Part shown: positions 1 to 6,280 of the stretch, piece by piece
Position numbering within the stretch: the stretch's first letter is position 1
How the letters are laid out: every line of letters begins with the position of its first letter
Source: Dictyocoela muelleri
Lineage: Eukaryota; Microsporidia
DNA: 11,069 bases
Reading direction: 5' to 3'
Assembly (NCBI GenBank): GCA_016256075.1
Contig: SDVU01000729.1
Span: 1 to 11,069, forward strand
Program-made: the position numbers and the translations under genes
Notes under the pieces: model-generated
Told to the model about the DNA's origin: nothing
Database searches by the model: none
Seen by the model: the letters and a program-made list of their open reading frames with translations, nothing else

Positions 1-644
1 TAACTATGAAGTATATTTTTTTAATTTTCTACAAATACATAAAACGAAATTCACACCAAGACATTGCTTATGATTTAGATTTGATAGGGAACTGTTTCTG
101 AGTATTCTGGATTCGTCAGAGAAGCTATTTGTAATTATGTATACACAAATAGTGAGAAAATAGGCGGGTTGAATGCAGATGGGACAAGGAAAATTGTTTA
201 AATAGATGAAAGTCTGTTTTTTAAACGCAAATATAACCGTGGATGAATTACAGATGGACAATGGTACATAGGAGGTGTCGAAAGAGGGTCAAAAAAGCCT
301 TCGTTGTCCCTGTTGCAAATAGAAATGCGGCGACAATCAATCATATAATATCTGAATACATTGAACCAGGTAGTTTAATAATCACAGATCAGTGGAGAGC
401 ATACACTTCAGTTTTGCAAAATAATGATGATCATGAACACAGAAGTGTTAATCATTCTATTAACTTTGTTGATCCAGTAGGACCAGCTGTTAATACACAG
501 ACTATCGAAGGATTGTGGAGTCATATGAAACGTTTCTTGCGTGGAAAAGTAGTGATAAGCAACGAAAACTATTCCGAGTATCTAATACAATTTTTATGGG
601 AGCATAAAACTGAAAAAAGTTACGATTTAACACGTTTCTATTAA
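1..644 (+). pseudogene. Merlin-family (ISXO2/IS1016-like) DDE transposase, decayed, 5' end outside the window
   Basis: Remnant of a Merlin DNA-transposon transposase, a nuclear cut-and-paste enzyme. Similarity runs through three frames. Positions 6-95 read like the helix-turn-helix region (RNSHQDIAYDLDLIGN). Positions 96-290 give TVSEYSGF, then KIV-stop-IDES and FKRKYNRG. Positions 287-644 give ERGSKKAFVVPV-like text, then SLIITDQWRAY, VNHSINFVDP and TIEGLW. The family's catalytic triad is visible as D at 205-207, D at 387-389 and E at 507-509. Damage seen: a shift near 95, TAA at 199-201 (expected CAA), TGA at 244-246 (expected CGA), and one A too few in the A-run near 291-296. Both stops look like C-to-T changes. 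The natural stop appears to be TAA at 642-644. The longest open stretch, 243-644 (133 codons), begins at an ATG that is only an accident of the frame. The family call is confident from motifs known in ISXO2-type transposases; the N-terminal part lies before position 1. Confidence 0.88.
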
Positions 645-1675
645 TTTTGCAAATAAATTTTTAGTTGCTTTTTTTATTTTTATTTTTTTAATTTTTTTTA
701 ATTTTTCAAAGACGCCATTTAATCTCAAAGACGCCATTTAACCCCCATTTACCTTTTTTTTCTATTAAAAATATCTAATTAAAGTAACAATCCATTTTTC
801 TTAAAAAATTTTCAGTTTATTAATTAGGAAAATAATTTTATGTATCATTTATATTTATACTTTTTCTTAAGGTAAACTGTTCTCTAACCCGGTCAGCTCG
901 CTATTTTTACATCATTTATTTTCTTTTATAATAAAAAAATATATATTTTATAAATTTTTTTTAATGACTGTTACTAGTCAGAATATTTACAAGTTTTTAT
1001 TATTTATATTTATAAGTTCTGTGCGTTTAAAACTCCCGACAATTCGCACCCAGGATAATTGTCGTATTTTTATATTTTGTTGAATATAATGACAATTCGC
1101 CTACAGTCGAATTTACGCTTTGTATAAAAGCCGGCATATTATTTTTTCTTTGTGAACATATGACATTCATATGCAAATCGATTTCAAGTGTATTAAAATA
1201 TTTTTTTTGACTATAAAGGCTTCTTTAAAAGTAATTTGGAAAAAAATGTCAAATGTAATTTTTTTCCAACAATATTAATTTAATTTATAACCAAGGTTTA
1301 AGAAAAATAGAGCTAATTGACCCGAATACGCGACTTTATTTTTATGAATCTTATAAAATATAATTATCGCGTGACAATAAATTCTAATTTTTTTTCATAT
1401 CTATTTAACTATCACCCAGGCATTTTTTTTAAAAAAATAATATATTTATCGTGACTTTAATATTATTATTTCTAAAATATATTATAATTAGAGTAAATAT
1501 CAGCGCTTATCTAAAATTAGGAATTTTCTGGTGTAAAATAGTGGGCTGTATTTGAATATTTAAAAATAAGCAGTTTAATACTAAGTTGCAACCGTATAAG
1601 TAGTTTAATATTAATAAAATAAAATATTAAAACTTTTTAAAATGGGAAATATTTTTAGCGATATTTTCTAATATA
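645..1675. other. AT-rich noncoding stretch with only small repeats
   Basis: I find no reading frame with family-like content on either strand. Apart from the 19-bp repeat at 706-741, it holds long T and A runs. The 10-mer GACAATTCGC occurs at 1038-1047 and 1091-1100, with an inverted AATTGTC at 1057-1063. An inverted pair GGGCTGTA / TACAGCCC lies at 1543-1550 and 1674-1681. The 3' end of the Merlin element must lie somewhere here, but I cannot place it. Confidence 0.6.
706..741. repeat. 19-bp direct repeat, two copies, downstream of the Merlin remnant
   Basis: The 17-mer TCAAAGACGCCATTTAA occurs at 706-722 and again, identically, at 725-741, so the period is 19. It lies about 60 bp past the Merlin stop, where a subterminal repeat of that transposon could sit. 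No inverted partner is visible because the other end of the element is outside the window. Confidence 0.75.
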
Positions 1676-1689
1676 CAGCCCCTTTAATT

Positions 1690-2050
1690 ATTATAACTCA
1701 CTTATTTTATTATTATAACTTACTTATTTCATTAATATAAACTCACTTATTTCATTATTATAAATCACTTATTTCATTATTATAACTTACTTATTTCATT
1801 ATTATAACTTACTTATTTCATTATTATAAATTACTTATTTCATTATTATAAATCACATATTTCATTTTTATAAATCACTTATTTCATTATTATAACTTAC
1901 TTATTTCATTATTATAAATTACTTATTTCATTATTATAAATTACTTATTTCATTATTATAAATCACATATTTCATTATTATAAATCACTTATTTCATTAT
2001 TATAAATCACTTATTTCATTATTATAAATCACTTATTTCATTATTATAAC
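1690..2050 (+). repeat. 22-bp minisatellite array, left arm (about 16 copies)
   Basis: Head-to-tail copies of a 22-bp unit with consensus CACTTATTTC plus ATTATTATAAAT. Variants alternate AAATCAC, AACTTAC and AAATTAC at the junction. A mixed pattern that includes a CACATATTTC unit recurs after about five units (roughly 110 bp), suggesting a block duplication. The same unit appears in reverse orientation at 5810-5990. Confidence 0.93.
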
Positions 2051-2095
2051 ACATCTTTTTATTATTAAAAAAATATAGAAAAAATTGGTTGTAAT

Positions 2096-2470
2096 TGTTG
2101 GCACGAAAAGTGACCGGGCAATAAAAATGACCGGCATAAAAAAAGTATATAAAAGGGTTTATATTATTGTTTTATGCATTATTTATTTATTTTTTCAAAA
2201 ATTTCTATATGCCAATTTATTTAGAGCCTCAGAACTAAAAGTGACCGTAATGTTTTAAAGTAAAATTCAAAAAAAAACATTAATGAATTAAAAATAAAAA
2301 TTCATGAGTGTAAATAAAAAAAAGTGAACGGGCAAAATTTTCATTAAAAAATTAAATGATTTTTTTTTGATATTATATTTTAAAGTTTTAATAATTTTAA
2401 TAGAATCAATATATTTTGTATGCTATTTTTTCAGACATTATATTTGTTATAAAATAAACATCGTCAAAAT
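2096..2470 (-). mobile_element. Truncated second copy of the Ginger-like element (terminal repeat plus the adjoining 3' coding end)
   Basis: This segment begins TGTTGGCACGAAAAGTGACC and follows the left part of the element at 3281-4988 for about 375 bp, in the same orientation. It covers the complete terminal repeat (to about 2353) and a stretch matching the 3' end of the integrase coding region. Similarity stops abruptly near 2470, where GC-rich unrelated sequence begins. By eye its terminal repeat looks closer to the right repeat of the larger copy than to the left one. It is a dead fragment with no transposase of its own. Confidence 0.85.
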
Positions 2471-2523
2471 CGCTGCACGAAACTCGCCGCAAGCGCAGCG
2501 CTAGTTCATCGCGAGAACTCGAC
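2471..2523. other. Small GC-rich island between element fragments
   Basis: About 53 bp with near 60% G+C inside DNA of about 20% G+C. It contains GCGCAGCGCTAG and the partly self-complementary arms CTCGCCGC and CATCGCGAG. No reading frame or RNA gene is recognisable. It sits exactly where the truncated Ginger copy loses similarity, so it may be filler or captured DNA at a rearrangement junction. Confidence 0.6.
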
Positions 2524-2594
2524 ATGAATTTTTTTAATAAAAATTTATAACAATTTTTTAGTTTTTTTACAAGAATATTCGATTATAACGTGTC

Positions 2595-3280
2595 TTAGAC
2601 ACTTTATTCTAAATTTTTTATAAATTACCAAATATAGAAAATGTAAAAGTATAATAAAAATTCCTTGTATTGTTTTATTACATATTTTAGATATCATTTT
2701 TTCATATAAGACGGCTCATAAAGTTTATATAAAAACAGAGGGTCTTGTTCAGAATGTGGACCATTTTTAAAAAAAAAAAATGGTCCACATTCTGAACAAA
2801 AGCAAAAATTCATAATTTATAAATAAATTTAATTTTTAACAATTAAATTTTAAATTATTGATGAAATTTATAATTTCGGATTTTTACAAACATAAAATTT
2901 TTTGATTGAAAAAGAAATACTAAGCAACAAAAACATTGTATAAACTATGGAATTTTATATATTCAGCATATATTGTCTAGAAATTGTAAAAACGATTTTA
3001 CGTAGATGTAGCGTTACATCCTGCCGATAAAAAATCAATAACTAGCAGTATTTATTAAAATTATATTTAAATTAATTTTTTATTTAATTATTTTTAAAAT
3101 TTAATATTTTTTATAAGAATTTAAATCCAAGTTAGCTACCTTGGATCTGGTCCACATTCTGCACAATCCTTAAAACAGATATCTAACATATGTATATAAA
3201 ACAATATAAGGATTTTTTTATTATATCTTTATATTTCCATATTTGGTAATTTACAAAAATTTTCTAGAGATAGTGTCTAA
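2595..3280. mobile_element. 686-bp inverted-repeat unit (MITE-like), abutting the Ginger-like element
   Basis: The left arm starts TTAGACACTTTATTCTAAAT at 2595 and the right arm ends in GTGTCTAA at 3280. Read on the - strand, the right arm follows the left for over 100 bp, sharing AAATTACCAAATAT, TATAATAAAAA, TATTGTTTTAT and TTAGATATC. Both arms end inward with TTGTTCAGAATGTGGACC or a one-base variant. The left arm has about 30 extra bp near 2697-2740. There is no coding capacity. The right boundary coincides to the base with the start of the neighbouring element at 3281. It could be a nonautonomous element or two inverted copies of an older flank. Confidence 0.65.
2745..2799. repeat. Perfect 24-bp hairpin within the MITE-like unit
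   Basis: TTGTTCAGAATGTGGACCAT plus TTTT (2745-2768) is followed, after an A-run, by its exact reverse complement at 2776-2799. A third, single-mismatch copy of the core lies at 3148-3166 in the second orientation. Such a stem is expected to extrude as a cruciform or fold strongly in RNA. Confidence 0.9.
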
Positions 3281-3543
3281 TGTTGCACGAAAAGTGACTG
3301 GGCAATAAAAATGAACGAGAATAAAAAAAACTATATTAAAGGTTTAGATTATTGTTTTATCCATCATTTATTTTTTTTCAAAAATTTTTATATGTCAATT
3401 TATTAAGAGTCTCAGAACTAAAAGTGACCGTAATGTTTTAAAGTAAAATTTAAAAAAAACATTAATGAATTAATTAAAAAGAAAAATTCATGAGTGTAAA
3501 TAAAAAAAAGTGACTGGGTAAATTTTTAATAAAAAAATTTAAT
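3281..3543 (+). repeat. Left terminal inverted repeat of the Ginger-like element
   Basis: Pairs with 4726-4988 across its length with scattered differences. Motifs related to AAAGTGACCGG occur close to the tip (two copies), around 3420-3430 and around 3505-3518. These are plausible integrase binding sites by analogy with other long-TIR transposons; no binding data are implied. Confidence 0.85.
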
Positions 3544-4240
3544 TAATTTTTTCGATATTATATTTTGAAGTTTCGATAATTTCGATTGAATCAACTTTTT
3601 GTATAATGATTTTTTCAGAAATTATATTTGTTATAAAATAAACATCGTCAAAATATATTGATTCGAAAGTTGCTCTTCTAACGTTTAACCTATATGGGTT
3701 TACCATAATAACCTTGTCGTTAATTCTTAATATAGAATTTGATCTCAAATTATATTCTCTTCTATATGTTTCCACATATTCAAGAAGACGTATTTTAGTA
3801 TCATATAAATTCTTAGAGTTATTAACTTCAGATACTCCTAAAAAATTTTGATCAAAACCTTTAAATAAAACGAATGGCTTCATTCCAGTCGCTCGATGTT
3901 TATTATTATTATAATGAAAAACAACTTTATCAATTTTATTTATCCAATCAAATTCATTAAAATCAAAACAGCACCGCAATCTTGACTTTAAAATTCGGTT
4001 AAACCTTTCGATTTGACCTTGAGATTGTGTATGGTATGGTCTTAAATGGGTAGATAATATGTTATATTTATCCAAAAGTGATGTAACTTCTCTGTTAATG
4101 AATTCGCCGCCATTATCACTGTGAAATATTGAACAGATACCTTCTAAATATATGTGACGTTGTAAAATTTTAGAAAATGATGATGCATCATTTCTTAAAC
4201 TTGGATAACACCATGCATATTTTGTGAAGGAATCAACCAT
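3539..4240 (-). pseudogene. Ginger-like integrase, catalytic core and C-terminal part
   Basis: A 233-codon open stretch encoding a retroviral-type DDE integrase core. MVDSFTKYAWCYP holds the first Asp (residue 3), FHSDNGGEF the second (residue 42), and SQGQIERFNR the Glu (residue 78); the second Asp and Glu are 35 residues apart, the spacing known for this fold. Residues from about 165 (NDKVIMVNPYR onward) look like the small SH3/chromo-like tail of such integrases. The enzyme would cut and join the element's ends in the nucleus. The first Met is internal to the domain, so the true protein starts upstream. It resembles proteins annotated KRBA2-like and Ginger transposases. As part of a fossil element it is treated as nonfunctional, though this core is well preserved. 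Confidence 0.85.
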
Positions 4241-4384
4241 TGTAAAAAAAATATATGTAATTTAAATTATGTTCTGAATATATACTTAAATCAATAGTAT
4301 CGACTATTATTGCCTCTCATAGAAAATTTGGTATTATGGGTGATATACTGTTTAGTATTTCCGGCGGTTTTTCTCTTAAACAAT

Positions 4385-4725
4385 TTAACAATTCTTAACC
4401 ACATTTTCAACATCTTCTTGAATAATTCCCGAATAAACTGATCTTATTCTATAATATGTAGTTAAAAATCCCACATGGTCTTGCATATGAAAATAATTAA
4501 TTATTTCATTTCTTCTAGCTACATCTAATCTTAATATAACTTCTTTTTCTATAGAATTTTCAACATAAAAAATTTTATCATTCTTCACCATTAGGTTTTT
4601 CGACTTTCTCCTTATTTTTCGTTTCAGATATTCTGTTGCATCGTTAGGATAAACATTATTGGTGATGTAATTCTTTAAAAAAGTTAATTCAATAATATTT
4701 TCGATTTTTTTTATTTTTTTGCCAT
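4385..4725 (-). pseudogene. Ginger-like integrase, N-terminal zinc-binding part
   Basis: The clearest open stretch is 4385-4591 (68 codons). It contains the spaced H-H-C arrangement of an integrase-type HHCC zinc finger: FHMQDHVGFLTTYYR followed by VENVVKNC. Upstream, toward 4725, weaker similarity continues (YPNDATEYLKRKIRR), consistent with the lead-in region of KRBA2/Ginger proteins, and it ends at the inner edge of the right terminal repeat. It lies directly upstream of the catalytic-core part on the same strand, in the order expected for one gene. The coding region as a whole is broken in a few places. Confidence 0.75.
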
Positions 4726-4988
4726 GGGTTAAATTTTTTAATGAAAATTTTGCTCGGTCACTTTTATTTTTTTATTTACACTCATGAATTTTTCTTTTTT
4801 ATTCATTAATGTTTTTTTAATTTTACTTTAAAACATTACGGTCACTTTTAGTTCTGAAGCTCTTAATAAATTGGCATATAGAAATTTTTGAAAAAAAAAT
4901 AAATAATGCATAAAACAATAATCTAAACCCTTTTATATAGTTTTTTATGCCCGGTCATTTTTATTGCCCCTCACTTTTCGTGCCAACA
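4726..4988 (-). repeat. Right terminal inverted repeat of the Ginger-like element
   Basis: Reverse-complement partner of 3281-3543 and of the truncated copy at 2096-2353. Read on the - strand it starts TGTTGGCACGAAAAGTGA and shares the ATTCATGAGTGTAAATAAA block with both others. The tip lies at 4988, directly against DNA resembling mariner transposase. Confidence 0.87.
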
Positions 4989-5020
4989 TATATGACTCTA
5001 TACTTTATTTCATAGTGTCA
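4989..5020. repeat. Short imperfect inverted repeat at the Ginger/mariner junction
   Basis: TATGACTCTAT and ATAGTGTCATA pair at 10 of 11 positions around a 10-base loop, immediately outside the right tip of the Ginger-like element. Confidence 0.6.
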
Positions 5021-5768
5021 TAGCTGTTTAAAATCATTATTGATGAATTCAACTATGTAAACTGATTTAAAGCTTTCTAATTAACTTTACTGGCCAAAAT
5101 ACGACCTACTTGGATAACACATAGAAGTGAATTGTATGACCTTTTTCAATTCGGTTCATTGATTAAGCATTTATAATTCTTAGGAGAGCACCTTAGTTTT
5201 TTGTGGAGATGTAGATTAAACACCGTATAAACTAAGAAAATAAGCTTTTCATCGCTTATATTTATCAAAGTATAAGCATACCGAAATCTCAACAACTTAT
5301 TCTCATTGCTGTTCCTGTTAATGTGAACCAAACTTAGAGTTTTTTGTATAATTCATCTTCTTGATAATTCTGGAAACTGTTTGTTTTGAGTATAGACCAT
5401 CTGTGTTGAGAGCACATAGTGTATCAGATATGAAGTTATATTCGCCCAATGATTTATAGACAATTCAGAAGCAATTAATCTCTTCTCGAAAGAAATATCT
5501 TTTAGAGTGATAGTTTTTTTCTAGCTGATTTATAATGAGATAAGTCTAGAAATTCGCCTGCTAAATATTTTTTGAACAATTTTCTGTGTGTACAAATAGA
5601 AATATTTAAGATGCTTGCCATTACTTCAAAATAAAAATTCTTCGATTGCAATCCAAGAATCGATTCTAATATTTTTCTCGAAATTTCAACACTATTTTTA
5701 CGAACTCCTTCTATTGTTGTCCTATTATTTGTAATTATTAATTCGTATGCTTTAAAAGGGAAAAACAC
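5000..5768 (-). pseudogene. Tc1/mariner (IS630-like) transposase, broken and lacking its C-terminal part
   Basis: A transposase remnant beginning at the ATG at 5766-5768, about 25 bp inside the right terminal repeat. Codons 1-88 (5502-5768) give an N-terminal helix-turn-helix-like region (ASILNISICTHRKLFKKYL). Frame shifts then lead to 5318-5464, with LYSKQTVSRIIKKMNYTK, the second helix-turn-helix. Positions 5146-5352 carry INRNSNENKLLRFRYAY and IFLVYTVFNLHLHKKL, the counterpart of the superfamily's FLDETGFNLH motif. The first catalytic Asp is replaced by Val (codon near 5230-5232) and the following Glu by Tyr. Traces such as ESFKSVYIVEFINNDFKQL continue to about 5030. The Ginger-like element begins at 4988 and the remaining segment with the later acidic residues is not found. 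The gene is inactive; the superfamily call rests on motif order plus the CAG ends and TA flanks. Confidence 0.75.
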
Positions 5769-5809
5769 ATTTTAAGAAGTAAATTTTTTGAACGAAAATA
5801 ATAAAAATG

Positions 5810-5990
5810 TGAGTTATAATAATGAAATAAGTGATTTATAATAATCATAAAAAAGTGATTTATAATAATGAAAAAAGTTATTTATAATAATGAAATAAGT
5901 ACGTTATAATAATGAAATAAGTGATTTATAATAATGAAATAAGTGAGTTATAATAATGAAATAAGTGAGTTATAACAATGAAAAAGGCTG
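5810..5990 (-). repeat. 22-bp minisatellite array, right arm (about 8 copies, inverted relative to the left)
   Basis: Copies of ATTTATAATAATGAAATAAG plus TG, the reverse complement of the unit at 1690-2050. One unit near 5840 is altered (AATCATAAAAAAG). The outermost unit is TTATAACAATGAAAAAGGCTG, ending at the TA flank. The transposase start codon lies about 40 bp further in, so any promoter would be in or next to this array. Confidence 0.92.
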
Positions 5991-6039
5991 TAACATCTTT
6001 TTAGAATAAATTTCTTACATAGAAATCTACTTGCTAGAG

Positions 6040-6280
6040 ATTGAAATCCCTCCTTTATATCCTATATTTAGATTTAAAATGTAGCCATAATTTCCCCTAA
6101 TTTTAGATGTTTACCTTCACTATTTGTAATCCTTCATTGTGCGAAACAATAATATGATCAGTGACAAATTCTCTCACAGCAGAGGATATCTAGGATAACC
6201 ATCTCTTTTATTAAAATAGTTCACGCAATCAACCGTATCTTAATACGCTATGGATTGAGGATATCGTTCAGCTGGAATTA
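6040..6280 (-). pseudogene. Helitron replication-initiator (Helitron_like_N) remnant
   Basis: Short, broken similarity to the region of Helitron Rep/helicase proteins around the conserved YP.YRRR and PYN..L..K.N.HINVE motifs. On the - strand, 6174-6278 reads IPAERYPQSIAY-stop, then DTVDCVNYFNKRDGYPRYP. An adjacent frame, 6103-6171, reads EFVTDHIIVSHNEGLQIVKV. A faint KY-YKGGDF-like trace follows near 6050-6080. Helitrons are rolling-circle DNA transposons, and this stretch lies near the start of the Rep domain. At least two in-frame stops and one frame change are present. No helicase motifs or Helitron ends are found. It begins within about 60 bp of the mariner right end, so the mariner may have landed in it. 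The family call is tentative because only about 60 residues are readable. Confidence 0.5.

Larger units (their letters stand above)
3281..4988 (-). mobile_element. Ginger/KRBA2-like DNA transposon with long terminal inverted repeats (fossil)
   Basis: The element is 1.7 kb. Its left end starts TGTTGCACGAAAAGTGAC; the right end, read on the - strand, starts TGTTGGCACGAAAAGTGA. The inverted repeats run about 260 bp (3281-3543 and 4726-4988). Each repeat carries several spaced copies of an AAAGTGACCGG-like motif. One integrase-like coding region fills the space between them on the - strand, in a few broken pieces. The TGTT ends, long inverted repeats and retroelement-type integrase fit the Ginger group, whose integrase is related to that of gypsy-like retroelements; no capsid, protease or reverse transcriptase is seen. 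The 4-bp flanks (CTAA left, TATA right) do not match. It lies inside the mariner transposase remnant, so it is younger than that element. Confidence 0.75.
1676..5990 (-). mobile_element. Composite Tc1/mariner-type transposon with minisatellite-bearing inverted ends, carrying nested insertions
   Basis: The left end reads TA-CAGCCCCTTTAATT and continues into TATAACTCACTTATTT. The right end, read on the - strand, is TA-CAGCCTTTTTCATTG followed by the same TATAACTCACTTATTT. Ends beginning CAG and a duplicated TA are hallmarks of Tc1/mariner elements. Inside the arrays both ends continue with a CACAT-then-TTTTTATTATT block (left about 2050-2073, right about 5791-5808 on the other strand), so the inverted repeats span roughly 400 bp on the left and 200 bp on the right. 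A broken transposase of the same superfamily lies just inside the right end on the - strand, as expected. The 4.3-kb length is inflated by later insertions; without them the element would be under about 2 kb. The end assignment is solid as sequence symmetry; the claim that all parts are one element is inference. Confidence 0.75.

Noticed and set aside
4-261. 85-codon open stretch on the - strand
   Set aside because: It lies opposite the Merlin remnant, whose + strand translation carries the family motifs; the - strand reading is a shadow.
1690-5990. CRISPR-like array reading of the 22-bp repeats
   Set aside because: Units are directly contiguous without spacers, and the context is a eukaryotic transposon.
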